From Polaribacter dokdonensis (GTDB lineage: Bacteria; Bacteroidota; Bacteroidia; Flavobacteriales; Flavobacteriaceae): a stretch of 64,000 nucleotides of DNA. How positions within the stretch are numbered: the stretch's first letter is position 1; each line of letters starts with the position of its first letter. The notes under the pieces are model-generated. The model was not told where the DNA came from, searched no databases, and saw nothing but the letters and a program-made list of their open reading frames with translations. A program made the translations under genes and the position numbers. The stretch is taken from NCBI RefSeq assembly GCF_024362345.1, contig NZ_CP101505.1, positions 2,315,501 through 2,379,500 on the forward strand, read 5' to 3'. This document shows positions 25,029 to 35,400 of this stretch, piece after piece.

Positions 25029-28000
25029 ATGAAACTAAAACTGAAATTAACATTACTATTTGTATTGTTAGTAAGCTTTTGCAATTACGCACAAGAAGCT
25101 TACACTCTTAAAGGTAAAGTAACTACAGAAGTAGACAATGAAATTTTACCAGGAGTTTCTATTGTTGTTCAAGGAAGCACAGTAGGAACCGAAACTGATT
25201 TTGATGGTAACTATTCTATCAAAGTTAAGCAAGGTGATGTGTTGGCATTTTCTTATTTAGGTTATGCTACCAAAACCATAACTATTACTAATCAAAAAAC
25301 ATTAAACGTAACTTTAGCTGAAGATTCAAGTGCTTTAGATGAAGTTGTTGTTGTTGGTTATGGTAGTAGAAAAAGATCTCAGATAACTGGAGCTGTTGCC
25401 AAAATTGGTGGTGGTGAAGTTGCAGCTGTACAAGCGGTTCGTGTGGACGACGCTTTAGCTGGTAAATTAGCTGGGGTATTAATTCAGAATCAAGATGGTT
25501 CTCCAGGTGCTGCTCCAAAAATTCAAATTAGAGCTGCATCATCAATTTCAGGGGCTTCTAACCCTTTGATTGTTGTAGATGGATACCCTATTTCTGGTGG
25601 TTTAGAAACTGTTAACCCAAATGACATTAAAAGTTTAGAGATCTTAAAAGATGCAGCTTCTGCAGCTATTTATGGTTCTAGGGGTGCAAATGGTGTTGTA
25701 TTAGTTACTACTAAAAAGGGTTCTTCAGGTAAGACTACTTTTAGCTATAATGCTTACACAAGTATTTCAAATAAATACAGAGAAAATATTTTAATGTCTG
25801 GTCCTGAATGGGCTGCACATTCAAGAGCTCAAATTGCAGCTGGTAATTGGACAAGTACAGTTAACTTAGTAGACCCTGCATTTTTAGAGTACAGATTAAG
25901 TGCATATGAAAATTCTCCTGGAGCAATTAGTCCAGAAGACTGGTTATTCCAAACAGGTTCTACAACTGCTCACGATTTTAGCATGAGTGGTGGTAATGAA
26001 GGTACTAAGTACTATGCATCTGTTGGTTACCAAGATGCAGAAGGTGTTGTACAAACTCAAGGTTTTGAAAGATTAAATGCACGTTTAAATGTTGATGCTA
26101 CTTTAGGTGATAAATTTAAAGCAGGAATTAGCTTTAATGGTTTTGTATCTAAAAGAGATATTTTAGGACATGACATGAGAGATTTATTAAGAGCATATGG
26201 TGTGCACTCAATTTATCATACTGCAGAGTCTATTGCATTTGTACAACAATTAGATCAACAAGCACAAGCTTTAGGTTTAGCTGCTTTTGATAATGGATAT
26301 AGAGGTTCTACTTACGAAGCAAGTAGTATTTATGATTTAGAGCCAGGAATGGCTGCACAAGATTGGCATTATGGTAGAGCTAACAATGGTATTGGTGGTT
26401 CTGGAGATGCAGGTCCTGCAGCAAAGCTTGATAATGTAGAAAGCTGGCAAAAGACATTCTTCGGAAATGTAAATACATATTTACAGTATAACATACTAGA
26501 AGGATTAAACATCAAAACTGTTTTAGGTGGAGATATGAGAGATACACAAACTTATTCTCATAGATTATTAGGTTTTGACTCAAGAGCAAGAGATTCTCAA
26601 ACATTTATGGATCAGGCAGATTTAAAAATTTCTACTGTATTAAGTGAAACTACATTAAACTTTGCTAGAACTATTGGTAAACATGATATATCTGCAGTAG
26701 TAGGTGTAGAATTCCAAAATACAAAGTTTGTAGGTACAAGATTAGATGGAGCAAACGTTCCAGATGAAGCTGTATTAAACTATAACTTATTCGATCCAGC
26801 AGATATTACAGTAACTGAAAGAGATGAAACAAGAGTAAGAGAAAGTGTATTTGGTAGAGTAAATTATTCTTTCGATGATCGTTTCTTATTAACTGCTTCT
26901 TTAAGAAGAGATGGTGACTCTAGATTTGGAGCAAACAATAGATATGAAACATTCCCTGCAGTATCTGTAGGTTGGAATTTACATAATGAATCATTCTTAC
27001 AAGACAATGAAACTTTAAGTAGATTAAAATTAAGATTTAGTACAGGTTCTTTAGGTACAACATCTTTCTTAGGTTCTTATGATTCATTAAGTTTATTAGA
27101 TCCTTCTGCAACGATTTATGGAACAGGATACTTAATTCCATCTAACTCTGCTAACCCAGATTTAACATGGCAAACAAATACTGAAACTAACTTTGGTGTA
27201 GATTTAGGATTCTTCAACAATCGTTTTACAGTTGGTTTAGATTACTATACATCTGATATTGAAGATATCTTAATTAACCAAGCACAATCAGAAGTATTAG
27301 GTAACCCAACTTCTATTCTTAATGTTGGTGATGTAAGAAGTTCAGGTTTCGAATTTGAATTTTCAGGTAACTTAGTTAATCAAGCAGATTTCTCTTGGAA
27401 TGCGAGTGCAAACTTATCTACTGTAAATACAGAAATTACAGACTTAGGAGGTTTAGATGAATTACCACAACAAATTTTTGGACAAAGTGGTAGAGGACCA
27501 GTATTTAGAAACTACGTAGGTGGTGGAATTGGTGAAATGTGGGGATTAGAAACTATTGGTGAAGTAGAAATGGAATACTTAGCTGATGGATCTAGACACC
27601 CAAACAATCAAAGTGGTGAGTCTTATGTTGTAGATCAAAATGGAGATGGTATCATTGACAGAACAAGAACTGTTGAAGATGGTGGAGATTTAGTAAAAAT
27701 CGGTCAGAATACACCAGACTTTTACTGGGGTATGTCTCAGAACTTTAGATACAAGAAATTCGATATGTCTTTCCAATTACAAGGTTCTCATGGTGCAGAA
27801 GTGTATAATATAGATCCACTTTACTATGGTTCTCAATGGGGAGGTAGATTAGACTATGCACGTTTAGATGCAAATGGAGATGGTATTGCTGATCATAATG
27901 GAGAATATTATGAAAGAAACAGAAACCAAACTGATGCTATGATTCAAGATGCTTCTTATGTTGCATTAAGAAACTTAACAATTGGTTATACAATGGATGA

Positions 28001-28196
28001 AGTTGCAAGTAGAATCGGTTTAAACTCTATTAGATTATATGGAGCAGCAACTAACTTACTTTACATTATGGCAAGCGATTATACTTCTTATAACCCAGAA
28101 GGTGTTAATACTACAGACCCAACAGTTTATGGTGCTCAAGTAGGTGCTAGCCCAATTGTTAGAAGTTTTACAATTGGTTTAAATGTTAAATTTTAA
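25029..28196 (+). CDS. susC: SusC/RagA-type TonB-dependent outer membrane transporter (2)
   Basis: 1055 residues from ATG 25029, which starts a clean Sec signal (MKLKLKLTLLFVLLVSF, ending near NYAQ). A GTG eleven codons upstream (24996) would put a poor extension before the signal. CarboxypepD_reg-like domain (about 22-100), plug with DEVVVVGYG, LAGKLAGVLIQ, and a barrel ending LNVKF. It differs clearly from the first SusC in the barrel, for example in the loop with ANNGIGGSGDAGPAA, so a different oligomer size or block type is plausible. It shares the operator type with the alginate genes and is followed by its SusD after 11 bp. Confidence 0.95.
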   Translation: MKLKLKLTLLFVLLVSFCNYAQEAYTLKGKVTTEVDNEILPGVSIVVQGSTVGTETDFDGNYSIKVKQGDVLAFSYLGYATKTITITNQKTLNVTLAEDSSALDEVVVVGYGSRKRSQITGAVAKIGGGEVAAVQAVRVDDALAGKLAGVLIQNQDGSPGAAPKIQIRAASSISGASNPLIVVDGYPISGGLETVNPNDIKSLEILKDAASAAIYGSRGANGVVLVTTKKGSSGKTTFSYNAYTSISNKYRENILMSGPEWAAHSRAQIAAGNWTSTVNLVDPAFLEYRLSAYENSPGAISPEDWLFQTGSTTAHDFSMSGGNEGTKYYASVGYQDAEGVVQTQGFERLNARLNVDATLGDKFKAGISFNGFVSKRDILGHDMRDLLRAYGVHSIYHTAESIAFVQQLDQQAQALGLAAFDNGYRGSTYEASSIYDLEPGMAAQDWHYGRANNGIGGSGDAGPAAKLDNVESWQKTFFGNVNTYLQYNILEGLNIKTVLGGDMRDTQTYSHRLLGFDSRARDSQTFMDQADLKISTVLSETTLNFARTIGKHDISAVVGVEFQNTKFVGTRLDGANVPDEAVLNYNLFDPADITVTERDETRVRESVFGRVNYSFDDRFLLTASLRRDGDSRFGANNRYETFPAVSVGWNLHNESFLQDNETLSRLKLRFSTGSLGTTSFLGSYDSLSLLDPSATIYGTGYLIPSNSANPDLTWQTNTETNFGVDLGFFNNRFTVGLDYYTSDIEDILINQAQSEVLGNPTSILNVGDVRSSGFEFEFSGNLVNQADFSWNASANLSTVNTEITDLGGLDELPQQIFGQSGRGPVFRNYVGGGIGEMWGLETIGEVEMEYLADGSRHPNNQSGESYVVDQNGDGIIDRTRTVEDGGDLVKIGQNTPDFYWGMSQNFRYKKFDMSFQLQGSHGAEVYNIDPLYYGSQWGGRLDYARLDANGDGIADHNGEYYERNRNQTDAMIQDASYVALRNLTIGYTMDEVASRIGLNSIRLYGAATNLLYIMASDYTSYNPEGVNTTDPTVYGAQVGASPIVRSFTIGLNVKF

Positions 28197-28207
28197 AAAA
28201 TAATAAG

Positions 28208-29530
28208 ATGAGAAAAATATATATATTACTAGCTGCGCTGTTTATTGCAACAGCATGTGACTCAGATTTAGATCAAGCACCACCAAATTTAGCAAGTGCG
28301 GATTCTTTAACTGACTTTTCAGGAGTATTAAACGCAGCATACTACTATCAATTAGGAAGTGTAACACCATTAGCAGTAATGGGTGAGTTTAGATCAGATA
28401 ATGCAGTAATGGATGAGGCTCCATATACAGAATTCGATGTTTTTACAGCGAACTTAACAACTATGGAAGACCAATTTTTTGGGCCACTATATACTGCAAT
28501 GTACAAGTCTATTTTAAGTGCGAACAATGTAATCGAAAATTCTACAGACGCAACAGAAATAGCAGAAGCTAAGTTTTTAAGAGCTTTATCTTATTACAAA
28601 TTAGTAAAGTCTTTTGGAGCAGTAACTGTGAATTTAGAAGCTTCTCCAAGTTTAACAGATACATCAATTTTAGCTAGAGTTCCAGCTATGGATGTTTACA
28701 ACAATGTTGTAATTCCAGATTTAAATGATGCTATCTCTGCATTATCAACTACTATTACCAATGGTAGAGCATCTAAATTTGCTGCTCAAGCATTATTAGG
28801 TAAAGTATATGCAGCAATGGGTAACTATGCAAGTGCAGCTTCAAGTTTAGGAGCTGTTGTAAATGGAGCTTCAGCTGCTGGTATTAGCTTAGAAGCAAAC
28901 TTTAGCGATGTTTTTGGATTTGCAAATGAAGGAAATTCAGAGATTATTTACGCTACTCAAGTTTCTAGTTCAATTGTAGACGAATATGGTTTTGGTTCAG
29001 ATTTCTGGAACTGGTTTGTAGGTGATGACTCTAAAGCAGATTTTCCTGTAGATTCAGATTTGGTTGCAGCTTTTGATGCAAGTGATGCAACAGGTGCTAC
29101 AGATTTAAGAAGAGCTGTTACTTTAGATGCTGCAGGAACTACAGCTATTAAATTTCCAAAGGATGGTGGAAATGGAGGAGAACATGATTGGATTGAAATT
29201 AGATTAGGAGATGTTATCTTATTATATGCAGAAGCTTTAAATGAAAATGGAGATACTGCAGGTGCTTTAACGCAACTTAATAAAATAAGAAACAGAGCAG
29301 GTTTAGCAAATTCTACAGCAACTTCACAAGCTGATGTAAGAACTGCTATCTTAAACGAAAGAAGATTAGAGTTAGCCTTTGAAGGTCATAGATGGGATGA
29401 TTTAGTAAGAACTAATACTGTAGACGCAGAAATGGGTACTACTGTAAATAGTAACTACTACTTATTTCCAATTCCAATTTCTGAAATATTAGCAACTGGT
29501 GGTGTTATTACACAAAATGCTGGGTACTAG
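28208..29530 (+). CDS. susD: SusD/RagB-type surface glycan-binding lipoprotein (2)
   Basis: 440 residues, shorter than the first SusD (531). Lipoprotein signal ending in IATAC. SusD features include AKFLRALSYYKLVKSFG, DWIEIRLGDVILLYAEALNE and LNERRLELAFEGHRWDDLVR (TPR-like scaffold). It pairs with the SusC 11 bp upstream. No SusE-like protein or enzyme follows in this unit, which ends with a strong terminator 30 bp on. Regulation through the four-site operator ties it to the alginate locus; substrate is inferred. Confidence 0.94.
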   Translation: MRKIYILLAALFIATACDSDLDQAPPNLASADSLTDFSGVLNAAYYYQLGSVTPLAVMGEFRSDNAVMDEAPYTEFDVFTANLTTMEDQFFGPLYTAMYKSILSANNVIENSTDATEIAEAKFLRALSYYKLVKSFGAVTVNLEASPSLTDTSILARVPAMDVYNNVVIPDLNDAISALSTTITNGRASKFAAQALLGKVYAAMGNYASAASSLGAVVNGASAAGISLEANFSDVFGFANEGNSEIIYATQVSSSIVDEYGFGSDFWNWFVGDDSKADFPVDSDLVAAFDASDATGATDLRRAVTLDAAGTTAIKFPKDGGNGGEHDWIEIRLGDVILLYAEALNENGDTAGALTQLNKIRNRAGLANSTATSQADVRTAILNERRLELAFEGHRWDDLVRTNTVDAEMGTTVNSNYYLFPIPISEILATGGVITQNAGY

Positions 29531-29560
29531 TCTTTGTTATTAAGTTTTATAAATGTATTA

Positions 29561-29594
29561 AACTGGCTTCATGAAAATGAAGCCAGTTTTTTTT
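29561..29594 (+). terminator. Strong intrinsic terminator after the second susCD pair
   Basis: AACTGGCTTCAT (29561-29572), GAAA loop, ATGAAGCCAGTT (29577-29588), then a run of T to 29594. A stable tetraloop hairpin 30 bp after the susD stop. Confidence 0.93.
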
Positions 29595-29942
29595 GTGATA
29601 GATTTAAAAGTAATCTGGTTTATAATTAAACTTACAAATTAGGTTAAGAACTAAATTAGTAAAGATTTAAAACTTGTTAGGTAATTGTTATAGGACAATA
29701 TAAAAGATGCTTTTATGTAATGCTTCATTAACTTATTTTAGTTTATTGTTTTCATTGTTCGATGCTATATAAAAGTACTTTAAGGAGTTAAAAAAATCAG
29801 CTTTGAAACGTTTACTATAAAGATATTGCATCTATTAATTTATCCTTAAAGATTAATTTAATTTAAAGACGTTTTAATCAACCTTTAAGCTATAAACTTA
29901 ATATGTGCTACTCGAAGTTAAAAGTTTAGTTTAAGCCATAAA
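29595..29942. other. Gene-free gap between convergent units
   Basis: About 350 AT-rich bases between two terminators. I find no ORF of note, no operator copy, no tRNA-like cloverleaf and no repeat. Confidence 0.5.
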
Positions 29943-29965
29943 AAAACACCTCAATGAGGTGTTTT
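29943..29965 (-). terminator. Intrinsic terminator of the minus-strand PL6 gene
   Basis: AAAACACCTCA (29943-29953) and TGAGGTGTTTT (29955-29965) are perfect inverted repeats; in practice the inner bases form a small loop. On the minus strand the stem runs into a U tract given by the A run at 29941-29946. It lies 60 bp after the PL6 stop. Confidence 0.8.
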
Positions 29966-30024
29966 AAATTTATTTAAGATGGTCTTATTATATGGTCAGT
30001 TGGTTTTACTAATAATGATATTAG

Positions 30025-32418
30025 TTAGTTTTTAGTTTGAATAAGTCCAATATCTTCTATATCATTATTGGATTTTAATAAAGGTGATTTTTTACTTGGT
30101 ATAAATAAGTTTTTATCATCCCATTTTGGACTTCTATAAATAAGATTCACACTTTTTGCTCCATTATTTACTTTAATTTTACCACATAAATTTATAAGAC
30201 TATTTTCTATAATATTGTCTTTACCATATAAACTGACAGGTGTTTTAATTTTGTAGCTGTTTTCAAAAACTGAGTTTTTTATGATTACAGTTGGTATTGA
30301 TTTTAATCGAATAATATTTCCTTTTTCACTGTTGTTTACATTACTAAAAACAGAGTTGCTTATTACTAATTTAGCAGGACTGTTATTAATTAACGGACCA
30401 GTTTTTACATAGTTAATCGCAAATTCATCAATATTATCAAAAACAGTATTGTGTATTAAAATAGTGTTCGCATTATATTTTGCAAAATTATTTTTTTCAT
30501 AAGATAAGTTTAAGCCTCTATAACTGTCTTTAAATGTTGAGTTTCTAATGCTAATAGTATCAGCTAGAGTACCAACGTAAGCTTTGTAAATGCTACCTCC
30601 ATTAGTATTAGTAAAGTTTTGAAATGTACAATTATCTACAAATAAATTATAAGTTTCACTTAACTGTTTGTCTGGAGAAACTACTGCATATTTTACTTTG
30701 GTATCATTATCACCATCTATAATTAGATTTTGTAATCTTAGTGTGGCATTTTCCTGAACTCTAAAAAAATAGTTTAGGGCTTTAGGTAAATCATCATTTG
30801 CTTTAATAATGGTTTTAGCTGAACCTTTAATAGTAATATCACCTTTAATTTTCTGTGTTTTATCTATAAAATAAATACCATCTGTTAAAACCATTGTTGT
30901 TTTAGCAGTCGCTTTTTTTAACGCTTTTGCAAAAGTATTTGTACCAGGTTCAACTTTAATTTCTTTTTCTTTAATAACAACTTCTGGTACTTCAATTACA
31001 GGTTTCCAATAAGGACCAGTTCTAATTAATAATGCTTTTGGAAATCTTTTGTTTCCAAGATTAAAAGCACCTGCTACCAATTCTTTTCTTGGATAGCCTA
31101 CAATATCTTTTTCAGGGCTTGCATTATCTTTATAATTAGATATTAAACTTGGATTATTGGCAGTTGGCATTGGTATTGACTGCAATAATTTCCAATCTAC
31201 AGTTTGTTTTTGAAAAATTGCAGCATCTGCAGATGCACTTGAATCTAAAATATTTTTAAAGAATTTAATACCACTAATGTCATCAGAAATTTCTAAAACT
31301 TCACTACCATCTGTATTGGTTACTAAATTATTTGCAAAAATTGAATTGATAGGAGGTAGGCTTCTTTCATCATCTTTACCAGCTCCAAGTGCAATTGGTC
31401 CACAATTAATTATGGTATTGTTCTGCACATTTACATTTTTTACTTGATTATATCTGTTTAAAGGCGAGTTTGGCACTCCATTCATAATAACAATTGGCCC
31501 TCTAAAACCATCACCCTTTAAACCTATTAGCAAGTTGTTTCTAACTATATGTCCTTCGTTTATAATTCGAATTCCACCTGTTCTTTTTACATTATTACCA
31601 ATAAAAACATTGTCTTCTACAAGTGCATTATTTCCATGTCTTAAGGTTAATGTTCCTTGGCTCTCTACAAATAAGTTGTTTCTAAAAATATTGTCTGCAG
31701 ATTTGTTAGAAATGATTTCTATTTCACCATCACAATTTTGAAAGGTATTATTTTCTACAATTGTTTTTGATGATTTCATAGAATTAGCACTTGTACCAAT
31801 TCTAATTGTTTCTCCACCATTTGTACCTAATTCAGGTCTTTTACCAAAAAAATTATGATCTATTTGATGATTATTCTCAACATGTTCTTCACCTTTAAGC
31901 CATACAACTAAAGTTGTACCATCATTAGTTTTACCTGTAAAATTATTATGATCTACTCTATTGTTTTTTCCCCATAAATCTACCCAATGAGAATTTATGC
32001 TAGTATCTTCTGGGTTATAATAAGAAATTGTGTTGTGAGTAAATCTACAGTTATTGGCAAATTCTTTAGAATTTTTACGAAACTGCACTATTGATTTTTT
32101 GGTAGGGTTACCATCTTTAAACCATAGGCCTTCTACAATAATATAAGTACCATATATTTTAATTGATGAGTTACCAGCTAAAATAACTTCACCAGCTTTT
32201 TCTGCTTTAATAGTAATTGGTTGTGCTTCTGTACCTGCACCAAAAGCTTCTAAACTTACATCTGTCCAAACACCATTTTTAAGTACAATAGTAGTACCAG
32301 CAGTTGCCTTTTTAATAGCAACATTATATTCTGTGGTATTAGAAACTAAAATTTCCTGTTGAGCAAAACAGAAAGTTGTTAGAAAAATAAGGGTTAAAGT
32401 AAAAATTGAATTTCTCAT
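30025..32418 (-). CDS. PL6 family alginate lyase, secreted (copy 2)
   Basis: 797 residues from ATG 32418. An in-frame ATG at 32436 lies inside the operator and would put MVNHLI before the signal peptide MRNSIFTLTLIFLTTFCFAQ, so it is rejected. The signal is Sec type I without a lipobox Cys, unlike the lipoprotein PL6 at 948. Active-site set: GEIEIIS with Lys239, and Arg260 in LTLRHGN, 21 residues apart as in AlyGC. A second beta-helix begins around residue 490. No T9SS domain is visible, so it is probably periplasmic. It stands alone, convergent with the second susCD pair, with its own operator. The two PL6 enzymes thus likely act in different compartments. Confidence 0.93.
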   Translation of the reverse strand: MRNSIFTLTLIFLTTFCFAQQEILVSNTTEYNVAIKKATAGTTIVLKNGVWTDVSLEAFGAGTEAQPITIKAEKAGEVILAGNSSIKIYGTYIIVEGLWFKDGNPTKKSIVQFRKNSKEFANNCRFTHNTISYYNPEDTSINSHWVDLWGKNNRVDHNNFTGKTNDGTTLVVWLKGEEHVENNHQIDHNFFGKRPELGTNGGETIRIGTSANSMKSSKTIVENNTFQNCDGEIEIISNKSADNIFRNNLFVESQGTLTLRHGNNALVEDNVFIGNNVKRTGGIRIINEGHIVRNNLLIGLKGDGFRGPIVIMNGVPNSPLNRYNQVKNVNVQNNTIINCGPIALGAGKDDERSLPPINSIFANNLVTNTDGSEVLEISDDISGIKFFKNILDSSASADAAIFQKQTVDWKLLQSIPMPTANNPSLISNYKDNASPEKDIVGYPRKELVAGAFNLGNKRFPKALLIRTGPYWKPVIEVPEVVIKEKEIKVEPGTNTFAKALKKATAKTTMVLTDGIYFIDKTQKIKGDITIKGSAKTIIKANDDLPKALNYFFRVQENATLRLQNLIIDGDNDTKVKYAVVSPDKQLSETYNLFVDNCTFQNFTNTNGGSIYKAYVGTLADTISIRNSTFKDSYRGLNLSYEKNNFAKYNANTILIHNTVFDNIDEFAINYVKTGPLINNSPAKLVISNSVFSNVNNSEKGNIIRLKSIPTVIIKNSVFENSYKIKTPVSLYGKDNIIENSLINLCGKIKVNNGAKSVNLIYRSPKWDDKNLFIPSKKSPLLKSNNDIEDIGLIQTKN

Positions 32419-32424
32419 AATCAA

Positions 32425-32454
32425 GTGGTTTACCAATTTGGTAAACCAAATATA
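32425..32454 (-). promoter_or_regulatory. Promoter -7 box and tandem operator of the minus-strand PL6
   Basis: On the minus strand TATATTTG (32454-32447) is followed by TTGGTTTACCAA (32449-32438) and TTGGTAAACCAC (32436-32425), 13 bp apart, the first overlapping the -7 box by three bases. The last site ends 6 bp before the ATG at 32418. No clear -33 TTG is seen at the standard distance. The shared element shows that this outlying gene belongs to the same regulon. Confidence 0.7.
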
Positions 32455-32467
32455 CAGTAATTGTAGG

Positions 32468-35400
32468 TTAATTTCTAATCAAACTAAAATTTCCTGTTCT
32501 ATTCTTTATTTGATCTTGTTGGTTAATTAAAGTAGCTTTAAACCAATATGAATTTGAATTCAGAGGCTTACCATTATAAGAGCCATCCCAACCTAAATCG
32601 TTAATAGTGAATGATGTAATTAATTTACCATATCTATTATATACACTAATTATACCTTCTTTATAAAACCCTTTTTGAATTCCTTTTATTTGCCAAAAAT
32701 CATTACTATTATCTCCATTTGGCGTAAAAAAGTCTGGAAAACTAATTAATGAAATTTCAAAATTAGAGGTTCCACAGTTATTTTTATCGTTAATCTGTAA
32801 AATGTAATTACCACCTTCTAAATTTTCGAAATTAGGATTGTCTTGATAATCATAAATAATATTAGATTGGTTATCTAAAAGTCTAAACTCATAATCGCCT
32901 AAACCTATATTACCAGTATTAATTCTTATGAAATTATTATCTGAATCATCTTGCACTTGTATATCATTGATGGTAAGATCAGATATTGAGGATTCTGATA
33001 TTTCTATTTCTTGCATATCAGAATCACAGCCAAATATAGAGGTAGCAACAACATTATAAATACCTCTTTTAGTTACTTTAGCTAGGTATGAAGATCCAAT
33101 AATTTTATCACTTTCATCTCTCCAAGTATAGGTGTAATCTGGGTTAGGATTATCAACCATAATTTCTAATTCAGAAAAGTTAGACATGCAAATAATGTCT
33201 TCAGTTGGTAACGTAACTGTTGGTTTTTCTCTTACAATAAATTGAATATTACTCTCTACAGCACAAACGTCATAATTTGGGTTTTCTAAACGAACAGTTA
33301 TGTTTTGAGAAGAAGTTAGAAATGGATTTGGTAAAGGGCTTGGTAAGGCTGTTCCATTTTCGTCAAAATAAGAAATGATTAAACCTGTTTGATTGCCAAT
33401 AATAGTACTTTCTATATTAGATGTGTCAAAAGCATAAAGACCATCAAAATCAGAATCACATTCTTCTTGAATAGCAACAGGATTCGCTACAGGAACAGAA
33501 TTTACAATAAAGTTTAGCATGGTTTCACTGCTACATTTGCCATCAATATCGTTTGAATCGCTGTTTTCTATTATTACTCTAACTCCTTGAGATGCTGTAA
33601 TAAAAGGATTTGGTAAAGGACTTGGTAATTCTATATTGTTTTCATCAAAATAACGAACAGAAACATTAGTTTGATTACCAATAATTGTACTTTCTATAGT
33701 TGATGTATTAAATGCAAATAAACCATCTCTATCATTATCACATTCTGGCTCAATAATTACAGGATTTGCAATTGGTATTTTTTCTACAATTAATGAAATA
33801 TGTGCACCTAAACCCAAACACGCATTATCTACTTGACTATCTACTCTAACAAAAATATCTTGTTGATAAGGAGAATCTGTATTTTGATAATTGGTTATAT
33901 CTGAGATAGAGTTTACTTCTGCTAATGCATCAACTTCATTTCTATAATAAGTGATAATTAGCTGCTGGTTAATTGGAAATATATTAATGATTTCGTTAGT
34001 AATATCACTAAAATTAAAGGTTGCTATTCCATCTAAATTATCTGTTCCATCATCACATTTATAATAAGACTTTAAAAAACTTACGGGAATTTCTGTAGTA
34101 GAAACTAATAGATTTACCTCACTAATTTCATAACAGCCATTTATGTTTTCTGCTCTAGCCCAAATAGTATCTGAACTTACCTGTTCATTTTGATAGTTTG
34201 TAATATTTGTAATTGGTAAAGTTTTTGTTGCTGCTTGTGATCTTTCTTCAAAAAAGGTGATGGTATAATCATCAGCATTTGAAATAATTTTTTCTTTTAC
34301 TTCATTTAAATTAAAAAAGCTAAAACCATTAATATCAGAATTATCACACTGTTTTAGACTTACATTTTTATTGATATTAGGTGCTTCAAAAATTTCTATT
34401 TCTTTAGGTATAGTATATGTAGTATTATCTATATGAGTAACAGTAGCTGTAACATTATAAATGCCTGCAGATGTAAATTGATGATTTACATCTATTAATC
34501 TTGATGTGTTGTTAGTGCCAGAATTGGGGTCATCAAAATCCCAAATTACAGACTGCACCTCAGTTTGATTTGTTAAGCTAAAATTATTTGAGAAGTTCGA
34601 GCAAGTATTATCGTTTGTAATTTCGAATGGGAAAATTGTTTTTACTTGGCCATTTACTGTGATGTAAAAATTAATGTCTGAACCATAAGTAGTTAAATTA
34701 CTCATTTTTTCGAACTTGTTATTTGTGTTAAAAGGACAATTACCATTAAACCAAGAATCTTCAGTTTCTTGCTCAGTACCAGAGATAAAGAGTAAACCAT
34801 CTCCATACTCTATTCCTCTTTCTACTTCCACAAGTATTTTTTTTACATCTGCAGGTACAACTATGGGTTGCTCAAAATCTGTGGTGATAATTCTTGCGCT
34901 TGTAGAGCTCCATGAAAAGGCGCTAATAATTTTCTTTTGGCTACTACCAATTAATTTGTCTTTCGAAAATGAATCTGGAAAGTTCTCATCTATTTCATAA
35001 ATATGATAAGTTACATTGGCTAACCAACCTGCACCTGTAATTCCAATATCTCCAGCATTTATGATAAATTCTTCATTTGTACTAATGCCAAAATCTTCTA
35101 AATCGAAAGTTCGTGCCCAAGACATAACTCCTCCACTACAGCTAGGCATACTTGTTTGAATTAGATCATCACCTACATTATGAGAAAGCATTATTTCATC
35201 AACATTGCTGGTTATTGTTCTTTTTTCTCCAGTTACATTTATAAAGAAATTAGCTTTTGGTTTTGGGTTGTCTAAATTTTGAGTTTCTATAAAAGTGTAA
35301 TATTGTCTGCAGCCATAAAACCATGAAGTGTCTGTATCTTCCTCAGTACCTGCAATAAGAATTTTTTCTACACCATTTTGTAATACATTAGACTGTTCTA

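Noticed and set aside
29595..29942. A small gene, tRNA or attachment site in the 350-bp gap
   Set aside because: No reading frame, cloverleaf or direct repeat was found; the gap is bounded by two convergent terminators.
32419..32436. Upstream ATG at 32436 as start of the minus-strand PL6
   Set aside because: It lies inside the operator and puts a polar hexapeptide before a complete signal peptide; ATG 32418 is better.
1..32454. The alginate locus as a recently acquired mobile element
   Set aside because: No integrase, transposase, tRNA junction or flanking repeat is visible, and base composition by eye is like that of the rest of the window.
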